A stretch of 64,000 bases of DNA from Rapana venosa. Lineage: Eukaryota > Mollusca > Gastropoda > Neogastropoda > Muricidae. The DNA is taken from positions 73,943,774 through 74,007,773 of the forward strand of contig CM054141.1 of NCBI GenBank assembly GCA_028751875.1. The letters run 5' to 3'. A program made the position numbers and the translations under genes. This document shows, in pieces, positions 24,801-36,191 of this stretch (its first letter is position 1; every line of letters begins with the position of its first letter). The notes beneath the pieces were generated by a model that worked only from the letters and a program-made list of their open reading frames with translations, was not told the origin of the DNA and did no database searches.

Positions 24801-25452
24801 CCTCAGTCCCCAGACATGATTGGGCGGGCAGGATAATATAACACCAAGGGTTTGTATTAATTCACCCTGCTCAAAAAAACAACCTGGCCAAGTTTTTTCG
24901 TTTTTTTAATTTGTTTTTTGCTGTCATTTTGAACGTCCCCGTCCTAATGTTCCATGGTTTTTATCTCCCCCCAAGGCCAAATAGATTTGTTTGTCTTCTC
25001 ATGGGGTCCAGGGCCCAACTTATTCAGGCTGTGTTTGGACACCAAGGGTCCCCTGCAACTCTCTGGTCAATTTTTTGTTTATTTGTTTTTTCTGACTAAC
25101 ATTTTGAGACACCCCTACTTTATCCCCTACTAATTTCCCCGTATTTTTTGCTCTCGTGGGCCAGACTAGTGAGTTCCCACTTCGGGTGACCACCGCAAGC
25201 CCTCAACGCCGTCCCCGTCGAAACCCCCAACCCCCAAGTCTTTGAACACAACTCTCACCCAGGCACATAATTGTAGGTTGAAACTGAAGCGAGGGACCGG
25301 AACCCCCAAGCCAACTTTGGCCAACCGAACAGAGAATTTTTTTTAATTCATAAAGAACAATGAACAATGAGGGAAGACCGAATTTGCTGCTGTGGAAGTG
25401 CATATGCTTTGAGACTATTTACAGTTGTACTCTACGCTTACTATCATAAATA

Positions 25453-25692
25453 ACCCGGCTCAACCGGCCCGAAATACCGACACCTGCAGTGTTGTCAGGT
25501 AATTAGCACACTCTCCAACTCGCATCAGTTTAAGTGGATGAAGCCGACTGTGTGGTCCCAGTCTCCCACTGAAACCCACAGCACACTCACACGGTAGACC
25601 GCGAGTCCCCAAAATCCCTATGACTCTTATGGGATTCAAACCCACGACCTCAACCTGTAACCCAAAGCACTAACCACTGCGCCATGGCAGCT
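25453..25692 (-). repeat. tRNA-derived SINE (second family)
   Basis: On the minus strand: A box 'tggcgcagtggttagtgc', B box 'gggtttgaatcc' 40 bp later, then a 170-bp body ('gggagactgggaccacacag', 'ttaaactgatgcgagttgga'). The spacing is that of a tRNA promoter. The body differs from the SINEs at 23.8 and 39.8 kb. No clear target-site duplication was seen. Confidence 0.85.
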
Positions 25693-25744
25693 GGTTAACA
25701 CTAGCCAATGTTGATTCAGCCAGCAGCACTGAGCCCACAGCTGT

Positions 25745-26420
25745 AAATTCAGCGCTGCCAGGGTTAAAGGAGGGTAAAACTGAAATGTTGGTCATCACAC
25801 AAAAGAAATTTCTTAACTCTGATTCACTTCTATCATACATAGTTTTGAATATGACTGATATAACTCTTTCCAAAAATTGTACAAACATCAGGAGTTTACA
25901 CTGACAATACTCTTAGCTTTCAGCAGCGCATCTCAAACATCTGCTGTCTTTGCAATCTTGAACTGCACAGAATAAGCTCCATCCAACACCTTTTCTCAGT
26001 TGAAGCCACTGAAACCTTTGTCTGTGTTTTCATTCTTTCTTGACTTGACCACCAGTTGCCCTGTTGTCTGGATCTCTTAAGTAACTTGTTGGCAGAATTC
26101 AGAAAGTACATAACCATTTTACTTGTCTTGCTCTTCCAGATTCCATCATTTTTATTCATTGCTTCGTGACATGCACTGGCTCCTTCCTGTAGAGAAATGG
26201 AACCCTGATCCTTCATACCTTTCCAGCATCCTTCAATTCTAGGTCCCATCTTGTAACTTTGCACCAGGGTGCACAACTTTCCTTTTCAAAACTCCTCTTG
26301 CTGGAACTCTCTCCCTTACTCTCTCAGGCAAAGCACAACTTTTCAACCTTTTCAAGCCTAGCCTGAAAACATCTCTTTCAATCCGAAATCTATGTAAAGT
26401 GATGTGTTTTTGTGTGTTTT
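25745..26420 (+). pseudogene. L2/CR1-like LINE reverse transcriptase, second part
   Basis: Frames read 'KTEMLVITQKKFLNS', 'LYTDNTLSFQQRISNIC', 'LHRISSIQHLFSVEATETF', 'FILS.LD', 'HALAPSCREME', 'CWNSLPYSLRQ' and 'FQPFQA.PENISF'. These are the thumb and C-terminal blocks (LGV.LD.TLSF..HI, FILSRLDYCN, LHWLPV, WNSLP..LR, FK..LKTHLF) of the L2 group, and follow on from the part ending at 23,480. Confidence 0.8.
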
Positions 26421-26519
26421 TTAGGGTGTGGGTGTGTTGGTATGTGAGAGAGAGAAAAGGTGTGGTGTGTTCGTGTGTGTGTGTGTGAGAGGAGAGAGTG
26501 TGTGTGTGTGTGTGTGTGT

Positions 26520-26567
<48 letters not shown>

Positions 26568-26585
26568 TTTGTGTGTGGTGTTGTT
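26420..26585. repeat. (GT)n microsatellite
   Basis: GT run with GA interruptions, directly at the 3' side of the L2-like fragment. Frames on either strand are artefacts. Confidence 0.95.
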
Positions 26586-26779
26586 TCTTGTCTTGCATGT
26601 GCCCTTAAGTGCACAGGAGGTGATGCTGGGAGAGTGTGATGCTTTTACACAGGAGGCTGTAAATGATGCGCAAGTGTTTTTTGTTCATAATTGTGTGATG
26701 GTGTGTGCATCATGTTTGTAAGCACTAGAGCTTTCATAAGATATATTATGCGAACAAAACATCCTTACTTATAATAAAC

Positions 26780-27190
26780 CCTTATTGGAGACTAACAGAG
26801 GACATTAACAGCAGACCTATACAGCTATAGTGCAGAATTCAAGCAGTGCAAATGTGATGCTGAAGGAAAATTTATGGCATATCCTTCCTAGACCAAGTGA
26901 CAAATAAGGATGTGTGGAACATATCAGACAGACTGCTATGAAGACCTCTTTACAAAGTCATGAAGAGACTGAAATGGAAATGGTCATGAACAAGATTGGG
27001 CACCTTGCAAAGATATCTTGCATGGCACAGTGCTGGGAGGTAAACAAAAAGGAAGACAGAAAAAGAAACAAGTAAAAAACATCCCGAATGGAGTCCAAGA
27101 AAGCTTTGCTGAAACAGCACTGGCACACAACCACAAAAAGAGAAAGCTGGTGTCCTTGCCCAGTACAGAACCCCACGACCGCTCCAATCA
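26780..27190 (+). pseudogene. RTE-type LINE C-terminal fragment
   Basis: Broken frames: 'IQAVQM', 'LRKIYGISFLDQVTNKDVWN' near 26,860, 'LKWKW' and 'WHVTRLGTL' (GHVTRHDSL in relatives), 'WHSAG', 'GRQKKKQVKNIPNGVQ' and a final 'RTPRPLQ'. The order matches the end of an RTE polymerase. It is a different subfamily from the 12.3 kb copy. Confidence 0.75.
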
Positions 27191-27576
27191 GTTAAGGGGC
27201 TAGTTTAGTGAAGCACAGTAAAACAGAAATGGTGACCAATCAGCAGAAGCACTCGACCTATCAAGACGTGGCAGAAAAACTGTTTGGGCAAGCCCTGCAG
27301 CAAAAAGCGCACGGTGGCTGTGATGGTGGCCCCTTGTGCAGCAAAAGGTGGCGCTGTCTTGTACACTTCTCACCCCGGAGGGCACGTGCACTGCTCCTCC
27401 TTTCCCTTTTTGGGCTCAGGTCACAAAAACCGTGAGAATCCCACGAAGGTGCAGCCTAGAACCAACACTGAGCATACATCACTGGGATATTTCACTCTAC
27501 TAAAGGGATTGATTATACTTATTATTATTAGGTAGGCCAGGTTTTCTGCATTATTTTAAGACAAATTATTTTGAGT

Positions 27577-27822
27577 GGGCTGTGTTTTCTGTGTCAGGGA
27601 TGACAGGCTGAGGGGAGTGGGCTGTGTTTTCTGCTCTCAAGACGACAGGCTGCGCTGTGTTTTCTGTGTCAGGGATGACAGGCTGCGCTGTGTTTTCTGC
27701 TCTCAAGACGACAGGCTGCGCTGTGTTTTCTGCTCTCAAGACGACAGGCTGCGCTGTGTTTTCTGCTCTCAAGACGACAGGCTGCGCTGTGTTTTCTGCT
27801 CTCAAGACGACAGGCTGTCTCT
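27577..27822. repeat. 33-bp minisatellite
   Basis: About seven units of 'tgcgctgtgttttctgctct' plus 'caagacgacaggc', alternating with a 'gtgtcagggatgacaggctg' variant. Because 33 is a multiple of 3, frames stay open on both strands, which explains the repetitive predicted peptides. Confidence 0.95.
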
Positions 27823-28029
27823 GAGCCAGCCCAGAGTGTAGAGTTGCTGCAGCTGAGGAGGGTGAGGAGGGGGTGTTTTTCCTGCGCCACGACACCACCA
27901 TGGAGGGGTTGACTACAAACACCTGGCCCATGGCCGCTGAGGGAGCACCCCACACCCACACCTGCTTCCACACTGGTATCAACAACACCTGCACACTCAC
28001 TACTACTGACACCTACACTTCACTCACAT

Positions 28030-28467
28030 TACCACGATGCCTGTAGCAGTTCCAGGCTGCGCATGACATCATCCGGGGCTGGGGAAGAAGAGGAGGTGGA
28101 GCCATGCGGGACAGAGGATGTGATGGGAAAGCGGGGGACACTGGCCCCCCACACTGCCTCCTGTCTGCAGCAACGGGAACCAGCAGCAGCACTGCAGCTA
28201 CTTTATTGTGCGGGACATCAAAGGGCTGCTGCTGTTCCTTGCTGCAGGAGTCGCAAGCAACATGGACACTGGAGATGTTGGCACATAGTCCGTGCACACT
28301 GTATACCTGGAGCACCCTTCATGCCAAACTCAGTCACACAGTCCATTTCCGTGTCGTCACACAGTCCAGTTCTACTTTCACAGAGGTCACAGAATGAACG
28401 CCGTCACTTCCCCATTCCCCTCCTCCTTCTTGCTGGTGACAGACGTTCCATCTTCACTGAAGTCAAA
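28030..28467 (-). CDS. Candidate IRF 3' coding exons (frameshifted)
   Basis: On the minus strand a good acceptor, 'ctcccatttgcag' ending at 28,468, precedes the frame 'FDFSEDGTSVTSKKEEGNG', which continues in a shifted frame as 'SVTSVKVELDCVTT' and 'CVTEFGMKGAPG'. Nearer 28,075, a second acceptor-like 'ctcttcttccccag' precedes 'PDDVMRSLELLQAS' and a GT at 28,030. Acidic and Ser-rich composition, and the resemblance of DDVMRSLELL to the short helical segment late in vertebrate IRF1, make an IRF transactivation region plausible. Frames are interrupted and exon limits are uncertain. The stretch 27,830-28,012 has another minus-strand frame ('GQVFVVNPSMVVSW') of unknown status. Confidence 0.35.
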
Positions 28468-28559
28468 CTGCAAATGGGAGATTCCGATTTATGCCAAGGC
28501 CACAGATTCTGGGGCCCTGTGCACTGTGTTCTGTGCAAAAGCAGGCTTCACTGAGGCAT

Positions 28560-28685
28560 GTGCAGCAGGCAGGAACTGTTGCCAGCAGGCAGGAAGTGTT
28601 GCCGGCAGGGAGGGAAGTGTTGCCACAGCAGGAAGTGTTGCCAGCAGGCAGGGAAGTGTTTTCCAGCAGGCAGGGAAGTGCTCAC
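28560..28685. repeat. 20-bp degenerate minisatellite
   Basis: Five or six units of 'agtgttgccagcaggcagg'. On the minus strand the units are pyrimidine-rich, and the array lies about 100 bp upstream of the candidate acceptor at 28,468. Confidence 0.85.
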
Positions 28686-28829
28686 AATGGAGGTGATGGG
28701 TAATGTCAAGGGGGTGAAGATCCTGCAGCTGTGGTGACTGTCTGACTCCGGTCTTGATACTGACTTTTCAATGCATTTGGGTCTCCTTATCACAACCAAA
28801 TGTCCCCCTCACACCGACCTTTCTCACAG

Positions 28830-29004
28830 TCTCTGCCCCCTTGGTGCAGTGAGGGAAAAATTTGGCTGTTGGACGTGTCCTTGGCCTGAATGACAGGGAC
28901 AGGGGACTGGGCCTTGAAAGGAGTCCAGAAGGGGTGGTGAGAGCGAGAGGGCTGGGGAGGCCCCACAGTGGACAAGACGGTGGTCCCAGAAGATTTGCAG
29001 CAAG
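28830..29004 (-). CDS. Candidate IRF exon (Ser/Pro-rich)
   Basis: Two strong acceptors stand in tandem on the minus strand: 'ccccctcccttttcag' ending at 29,027 and 'tcctctcttgtcctcag' ending at 29,005. The downstream frame is open for about 60 codons: 'CCKSSGTTVLSTVGPPQPSR', later 'SPVPVIQAKDTSNSQIFPS'. Low-complexity Ser/Pro composition suits a disordered regulatory region. No domain is recognised; its link to the IRF gene rests on strand, order and splice signals. Confidence 0.4.
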
Positions 29005-29064
29005 CTGAGGACAAGAGAGGAGGACACTGAAAAGGGAGGGGGAGGGCAGGGGCCAGAGGTCAAG

Positions 29065-29586
29065 TCAGCCTGGTCTGGCCAGGACAGTGGAATCGCAGGA
29101 ACTCTGCTCTGCCAGATCACAGGGGCGGTTGTGCCGCAAAGGGGAGGGGAAAGGGCAGGGTGTCCATGCGCGCCATGTTGGCCGCTTCCAGCAAGGCCTC
29201 GAAGCCCAGCGGTTGCGAGGGCTGTCCTCGCCCCCCCCGCTCCCTGCCACTGCCGAAACGCCCACCGTCTTCCCCCCGCCCCGTCCTCCCCGGTCAGCAG
29301 TCTGCTGCCCATGCTTTTCCTCCTGGCCTGCTGGCTCTTCAGCGCCGTTTTGTCTCGCCCTTCCCTCCTCTGTCAGGAACACGGGCCTCCCGGGTGCTGA
29401 CTTTGATGGTTTTTTGCCGAGGAGGGGTCCCTGTCCTCTCCACAGGCTGCTTGTGGTCTGGCAGGGAGGAATGTCCAGGGCTTCAGCCAGGGGGGTGGGC
29501 AAGCGAGGAAGCTTAGAATTCTTCTTGGTTTTGATCACACAAACCCCCTGCCGTGTTCTGACAGATCTTTGGTCACAGACCCTCAC
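29065..29586 (-). CDS. Probable IRF exon 3' of the acidic exon
   Basis: A good acceptor, 'ttgttgctgtggttttcag', ends at 29,587 on the minus strand. Entered in phase 0, the phase in which the acidic exon ends, the sequence is open for about 173 codons: 'VRVCDQRSVRTRQGVCVIKT', 'KKNSKLPRLPTPLAEALDIP', then basic, Ser/Gly-rich sequence. Near 29,200 a different frame reads 'LGFEALLEAANMARMDTLPF', which looks more protein-like, so a frameshift error inside the exon is likely. GC content is far above the neighbouring DNA. The true end may be a donor site upstream of 29,065. Confidence 0.5.
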   Translation of the reverse strand: MRVCDQRSVRTRQGVCVIKTKKNSKLPRLPTPLAEALDIPPCQTTSSLWRGQGPLLGKKPSKSAPGRPVFLTEEGRARQNGAEEPAGQEEKHGQQTADRGGRGGGKTVGVSAVAGSGGGEDSPRNRWASRPCWKRPTWRAWTPCPFPSPLRHNRPCDLAEQSSCDSTVLARPG

Positions 29587-29619
29587 CTGAAAACCACAGC
29601 AACAATGTCACACACTCCC

Positions 29620-30560
29620 ACAGGGGCAAAAACTATTGGCATCAAGCTGACATTTCACTTTACAGGGGCAAATCTATTGGGATCAATGCTGACATACACT
29701 TACAGGGGGAAATCTGTTTGGCCATCAATGCTGACCATACACCTACAGGGGCAAATCTATTGGCATCAATGCGACATACACTCTACAGGAGCAAATCATT
29801 GGCATCAATGCTGACATACACTCTACAGGGGCAAATCTGTTGGCATCAATTGCTGACATACACTCTACAGGGGCAAATCTGTTGGCATCAATTCTGACAT
29901 TACACTCTACAGGGGCAAATCTGTTGGCATCAATGCTGACATACACTCTACAGGGGCAAATCGTTGGCATCAATGCTGACATACACTCTACAGGGGGAAA
30001 TCTTGGGATCATGCTGGCATAAAACTCTACAGGGCAAATCTATTGGCATCAATGTGACATACACTTTACCCGGGGGAAATTATTGGCAGCAAAGCTGACA
30101 TACACACTACAGGGCAAAATCTAATGGGATCAATGCTGACATACACTTACAGGGGCAAATCTGTTGGCATCAATGCTGACATACACTTTACAGGGGGAAA
30201 TCTGTTGGGATCAATGCTGACATTAAAACTTTACAGGGGCAAATCTATTGGGAGCAATTTCTGACATAAACCCATTACAGGCAAAAACTATTGATATCAA
30301 TGCTGACATACACTTTACAGGGGCAAATCTATTGGCAGCAATGCTGACATACACTTTACAGGGCCCAAACTTTGGCAGCAATGCTGACATACACTTTACA
30401 GGGGGAAATCTATTGCATCAATGCTGACATAACACTTTACAGGGGAAATCTGTTGGCATCAATGCTGACATACACTTTACAGGGGGAAATCTGTTGGCAA
30501 GCAATGCTGACATACACTTACCAGGGGCAAATCTCCTGGCAGCAATGCTGTCTGCATTTA
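29620..30560. repeat. 41-bp minisatellite
   Basis: About 22 units of 'tacaggggcaaatctgttgg' plus 'catcaatgctgacatacactc', with variants gggga/gggca and one- or two-base indels. It lies in the intron immediately upstream (minus strand) of the exon starting at 29,586. Nothing recognisable between 30,560 and 31,350. Confidence 0.95.
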
Positions 30561-31679
30561 TGTATACAGATAAACATTAAAAAAACAGTAGACAAACTTG
30601 AGTGATTTCAGACAGTTTTTCTATAGAATACATTTCCCGGGGCTCTTGGGGCATACACTTCTCCCTCACCTGCCGGCCATGTTCATGTTCCACATGTCCT
30701 TACAGTTTTATTTATTTTCTCTTCCTCTTCTCTTTGGCCTATCAGGAGTTTTCTGGAGGCTGTTTTCCCCTCTGAGAAGTCGATTTCTCTACAAACACTT
30801 GTGCATTGCTCGCTGCACAAAATCCAGCCAGCAAGCAGTGCTGCAGAAAATGCTCGCCTCCAGACTACAGCTGGACCTCATCCTCTTCATCGCAACTTTA
30901 ATACAGCTTTGAATTATACTCCCAAATAATCAATGTGTGAGAATGCTAAACAGGATGCAAAACATGAATTGTGAGAATGGAAAATACAAGAAAGAAAAAG
31001 AAAGAATGAGCTTTTAAAAAAAGAAAAGAAATGAAAAAAGGAGAGACAAAGAGAGAAAAACAAAGGATTTGGGAAAAGACAGTGGTGGAACACTTACAGG
31101 GGAAACTCCAGAAGCAAAGTAAGTATTCAGATCTTGGCCACTTCTGGGAGCAATTAACAGAATACTTATGATGTGAAAACACAGAAATGTGTTGGCTTTT
31201 TAATGCAATGTTTGTTTGGCAAGTGTGTGAGCTGACAGTGATATTCTGTTGCGTATTTAAAATACTACTTACTAGGTATTCAAATAAGAAAACATAGTTT
31301 TTACCAAAGAAAAAAATAAATAAATAAACTCATATATATATATTATATTATAGATACATATGAGGGATCCATCAGTCTCAAAAAAGGATGAGTTTGCGTC
31401 TAGGCGTCCATTTTTCTCCAGAGAGCAAGCCTGGGTAAGCGATGGAGGCAAGCTGTTACCCATGCAGGACAAACCCCCTCCTCTCCACGTCGCTGAATGG
31501 TTGCATTGAAAGCAATCGCCGACAGACATGGTCCCAGTGCCGTCGCGGGAGCTGCTGCCAGAACGACGCTGTCTACAGCTCTGAAGGTCCGACCCACCTC
31601 CACAACCTTGTCTTAACACGACACCTGTATGCATGCTGGGGGTTGGGTTTCTTTGTCATCCTCTCCTACCGCCACACAA

Positions 31680-31790
31680 TAGCCTACTCTTCCAAAAGGC
31701 AGAACCGGTTTTATTGTGTGTGCAAGATGTTCTGCATGCGTTCGCACACGGGGCCTTTGCTTAGTCTCATCCAAAGGATGTGTGTGTGTG
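31680..31790 (-). repeat. SINE fragment (family of 62.6 kb)
   Basis: Contains 'gcatgcgttcgcacacgggg' with 'tctcatccaaaggatg' and upstream 'aggcagaaccgg', the same block as in the SINE at 62,690-62,780. The tRNA head is missing. The preceding 31,360-31,640 stretch may be another repeat but I cannot identify it. Confidence 0.65.
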
Positions 31791-32134
31791 TGTTCTATTA
31801 GTATAATATATTGGTATTGGTGTGTGCACGGCACACAGACACACACACATACAGATATATATATATATATACACACATACAGTGTTGATTCTAGGATTTC
31901 AAAATAAGGGGCCCAAGGGCCCCCTAAAATGAAAAAAAGGGGGCTTTGCCCCCCCCCCCCCTCAAAAAAAGGGGACAAGCAGTATATGCTTACAGTACCC
32001 TCAGAACTCTTAGTTTCTGCTATTTTTTCAAGGAAGAGAAACAAAACAAACAAGCAGATATGTGGGCAGAAAGGATTAAATATTCACTTTAAATGTTGCA
32101 GTTAATATGCAGTAAGCACTTGTGACACAAAAAA

Positions 32135-32302
32135 AGAGAAAAAAAAAAAGGGGGGGGGGGGGGGGGAGAGAGAGAGAGGAGAAAAGAGAGAGAGAGAGAG
32201 ATCAAAGTTAAATTTGTATTTCCACAATTCAGGGAGATAGATCTAGATGAGACGAGAGGTGAAAGCCAATATCAAAGTTTTTTCTCACCTAGATGGTACA
32301 CT

Positions 32303-32371
<69 letters not shown>

Positions 32372-32437
32372 GAGAGAGCAAAGTCAATTTTATATTTCCA
32401 CATTCAGAGAGAGAGAGAGAGAGTAGAGATGAGAGAG

Positions 32438-32469
<32 letters not shown>

Positions 32470-32550
32470 CCAAATTTGTATTTCCACATTCAGGGAGATA
32501 GATCCAGGTCTAGATAAGTTAAAGCCAATCGCACTGAGAGAGAGAGAGAA
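32135..32550. repeat. Compound (GA)n repeat with a recurring unique spacer
   Basis: Poly-A/poly-G then (GA)n blocks separated three times by 'atttgtatttccaca' and 'ttcagggagatagatct'. The spacers mark the repeated unit (about 90-190 bp). Confidence 0.85.
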
Positions 32551-32909
32551 TTGAATTGAACGTGCCAATAAGACACAAAGGCATTGATGATGATGACTAA
32601 AATTTCACACACACCCACAACAGAAAATTATTTTATTTGCAATGAAATTGGTCAAAACAAACAAAATGAGTGACAGAAATGCAGACAACCATTACTTGAC
32701 ATAATCCCAGAAGAAACAATGTCTCAAGATTTTTGGTGGAAGTGCATGACTGCGGTCCCTCCTAGCCATCCTGCCCCCTCCTCCTTGTCATCCTGTCTAC
32801 TTTTTAAAGCCAGTGTTCTCACCTTCCTGCCTTCCCATTCTGACGGCGTAGTCATGGTCAGACTGTGGGATCACATAGATCTCTCTGTACTGGGCCTCCT
32901 CATCCGTAT

Positions 32910-33800
32910 TCTGCACACACACATCAAACACCTGTATTATACACACATCAAACACCTGTATTATACACACATCAAACACCTGTATTCTGACAACACAACA
33001 CACACACATCAAACACCTGTATTCTGCACACACACAACACATCAAACACCTGTATTCTGCACACACACACACACATCAAAACACCTGTATTCTGCACACA
33101 CACATCAAACACCTGTATTCTGCACACACACACAAAACACACACACATCAAACACCTGTATTCTGCACAACACCCACACTACTCACAAATACAAAAACAC
33201 CTCTATTCTGCACACACACACACATCAAACACCTGTATTCTGCACAACCACCTACACACATTAAACATGCTTCTACTCACTCTAACCCTGTAAATCTCCC
33301 TCCTCACATCAACACTTATCTGCACCTCACAACACTGACCACACACACAAAATCAAACCTACTCCACAAACATTTAAAAACGCTGGGATTACTGTACACA
33401 CCCACACTAGTCAACCTGACTGACCATTCCAGACATCCACGAAACAATTCATCAACACCACTGTAATTGAAATCCCACAGACACATTCAAACACCTGTAT
33501 TCTGCACACAACCACACATCAACACCAATGTATCTGCTCACACAACACACATCAAAACACCTGTATATCACAACACACAATCAAACACCTGTATTCTCAC
33601 ACACACACATCAAACACCTGTATTCTGCACACCACACACCACACACATATCAAACACCTGTATCTGCACACACACACACATCAAACACCCGTATTTGCAC
33701 AACACATCAAAACATCTGATATGCACACACACACATCAAACACCCGTATTCTGCACACACACACACATCAAACACTGTATTCTGCACAAACCACCCTAGT
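32910..33800. repeat. CA-rich tandem repeat (ATCAAACACCTGTATTCTGCA unit)
   Basis: Units of 'atcaaacacctgtattctg' separated by variable (CA)n. The array is interrupted at 33,255-33,475 by a degenerate L2 segment and then resumes, suggesting that repeat and L2 flank were duplicated together or misassembled. Frames here are artefacts. Confidence 0.9.
33255..33475 (+). pseudogene. Short degenerate L2 segment
   Basis: 'attaaacatgcttctactca', 'ctccctcctcac' and 'ctgactgacc' match, with many gaps, the start of the L2 copy at 33,805. Much more eroded than its neighbour. Confidence 0.55.
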
Positions 33801-33804
33801 TCCA

Positions 33805-35165
33805 CCTTAAACATGTTTCTACTTGCTTCTGATCAGTGAAAATCCCCTCCTCACTCTACTTGATTTAAATCTGCACCCTTTCGACACTATTGACCACTCT
33901 ACCCTTTCTCTCCCGTCTTCAAAAAACGTTTTGGCATTACTGGTACAGCCCTACCGGTTTAGGTCATACCTGACTGACCCGATTCCAGACAGTCACAGAA
34001 ACAAGATTCAGTCAGTCCCTGCCAGACGGGAATGTGGAGCCCGCAGGGATCATTTTCTGGCCCTGTTCTTTACTCTCAAACACGCTCCACTGTCACATAA
34101 AATTTAAAAACGTCATCACCTTTTATGCAGATGACTCTCAGATTCTAAGCAGTGACAGTCCTGAAAATCTGTCTTCTCTTTTGATAAATATGGCCTACTG
34201 CTTTCAAGATATCCAAAACTGGATGATAGAGAACAAGTTACAACTAAATGCTGAAAAACTGAAGCCATGCTTGTAGGGACCAAAAACAAACTCCTTTCCA
34301 TTACAACAGCTTCAATAAAATTTTCGGAAAGGGCATCAGTCCCTCTATCCACTGCTGAAAAGTATTAGGGGTCATTATTGACAACACACTCTCATGCAAA
34401 AATTCATCACCCAAAACCTCCCAGCCCCTGCTTCTATCAATTACGGCGTATTAGTGCAATTCAAAAGTCCCTGTCCACAGATGCAAAAATCAAAACTCGT
34501 GGCATCTCTCATTCTTTCATGTCTGGACTATTGCCCAAATTTTCTTTTGGCTGGTCTGCCAGCATCATCTATTCCACTCCCCTTTAACGTAATTTAAAAC
34601 TCTGCAGCTCGACTAGTCCTCAGAAAGAAAAAATCTGAGCACATTACCCCTCTCTTGCGATCTCTCCACTGGCTGGGCCCGTGCCACAAAGAAAAACGAC
34701 AAGATCAGTACCCTCTTTACAAATGTCTCCACAAAACAGCACCCTCCTACCTCTGTGAATGTCTTTCCACCTGTACACCCTTCTCGTTCCCTTCACTCTG
34801 CTGCAGATTACTTGTGCTTACAAATACCTAGATTCAGCCAGTCCACTGTTGGCCGTCGCTCTTTCTCTGTTTTGGTCCATTGATTTGGAATGGCCTCTCT
34901 AATCTCTCTTCGCCAAAGACCTTCTTGTGACACTTTAAATCTGGCCTCAAGACATATTTTTTTCAAACCTAAAATTCTCTCCTGTTTCATTTCATAGCTA
35001 TCCCTGCTTTTCAACAGCCAAAGATTTCCATCACCCTGCCAAAGTGTATACGGGGGTGTTTTGTGTGTGTGCTTTGGACTTGTTAGAACTATTACTTGCT
35101 ATTGGGTTTCATGACTGTGTAAAAATGAGTTGAGGCAAGCGCTTTGATTTGTCTGTGCAAGATAC
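33805..35165 (+). pseudogene. L2-like LINE, RT palm to 3' end
   Basis: Follows the 37,197 element from its 'TLLLASD' block to the 3' end. Readable blocks: 'LLDLNLHPFDTIDHSTL' near 33,850, 'GPVL' region near 34,060, 'ITFYADDSQILSSDS' near 34,125 (catalytic YADD intact), 'IQNWMIENKLQLNAEK' near 34,210, 'SGLLPKFSFGWSASI' near 34,520, and the terminal 'caagcgctttgatttg'. Several frameshifts. It lies in an IRF intron, antisense to the gene. Confidence 0.9.
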
Positions 35166-36191
35166 AGCGTATGTTAGTTCCAGATATTTATTCACGTTGT
35201 CTGTCCACAGGACATCACCTGTCTGTTCGTCCACAGACTCACCTGTCTGTCTGTCCATAGACTACCATGTATGTCTGTCCAGAGTGTCCATTCTGTCTGT
35301 CCACAAGTGTACTACTGCTGTCTGTGTGTAGTGGTGTGTGACTACATGTATGTTGTCCAGATGACTCACCATGTATGTCTGTCTGCAGTGACTCACCATG
35401 CTGTTGTCATGCAGTGACTCACATGTAGTCTGCTTCCCGGGACTCACATGTCGTTGTCTGTCGCAGTGACTCACCATGTCTGTCTGTCCGCGGTACTCAC
35501 TGTAGTCTGCCCGCAGTGATCACCATTTGTCAGTCTGTCCCAGTGACTCCGTCTGTCTGCCACAGTGACTCACACTCTGCTCCCAGCGATACATGTCTGT
35601 CTGCCCACAGTGACTCACCATGTATGTTGCCCCGTGACTCGCCATGTCTGTCCCACAGTGACTCACATGTTGCCACAGTGACTCACCATGTTGTCCACAG
35701 TGACTCACCATGTCTGTCCACAGTGACTCACCCTGTCTGTCTGTCCACAGTGACTCACCCTGTCTGTCTGTCCACAGTGACTCACCCTGTCTGTCTGTCC
35801 ACAGTGACTCACCATGTCTGTCTGTCCACAGTGACTCACCCTGTCTGTCTGTCCACAGTGACTCACCATGTCTGTCTGTCTGTCCACAGTGACTCTCCAT
35901 GTATGTCTGTCCACAGTGACTCACCCTGTCTGTCTGTCCACAGTGACTCACCCTGTCTGTCTGTCCACAGTGACTCACCATGTCTGTCTGTCCACAGTGA
36001 CTCACCATGTCTGTCTGTCCACAGTGACTCACCCTGTCTGTCTGTCCACAGTGACTCACCCTGTCTGTCTGTCCACAGTGACTCACCATGTCTGTCTGTC
36101 CACAGTGACTCACCATGTCTGTCTGTCCACAGTGACTCACCATGTCTGGTCCACAGTGACTCACCATGTCTGTCTGTCCACAGTGACTCAC
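35165..36191. repeat. 27-bp minisatellite made of repeated splice-donor sequence
   Basis: About 38 units at roughly 27 bp; the 18 or so nearest 36,191 are almost identical and the rest degenerate to the left. Read on the minus strand, a unit is 'GTGAGTCACTGTGGACAGAC' plus 'AGACAGG' or 'AGACATG', so each unit starts with a consensus 5' splice site (CAGG or ATG, then GTGAGT). The first unit starts exactly where the acidic IRF exon ends. On the plus strand the same unit ends 'tctgtctgtccacag', which looks like a 3' splice site. Frames stay open on both strands because 27 is a multiple of 3. Confidence 0.95.

Noticed and set aside
27566..28012. Repetitive peptide frame (QPVVLRAENTA units)
   Set aside because: Generated by the 33-bp minisatellite; alternative frames are equally open. 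The unique end at 27,830-28,012 stays undecided.
31272..31640. 120-residue minus-strand frame
   Set aside because: It overlaps what looks like dispersed repeat DNA, and no protein family is recognised.
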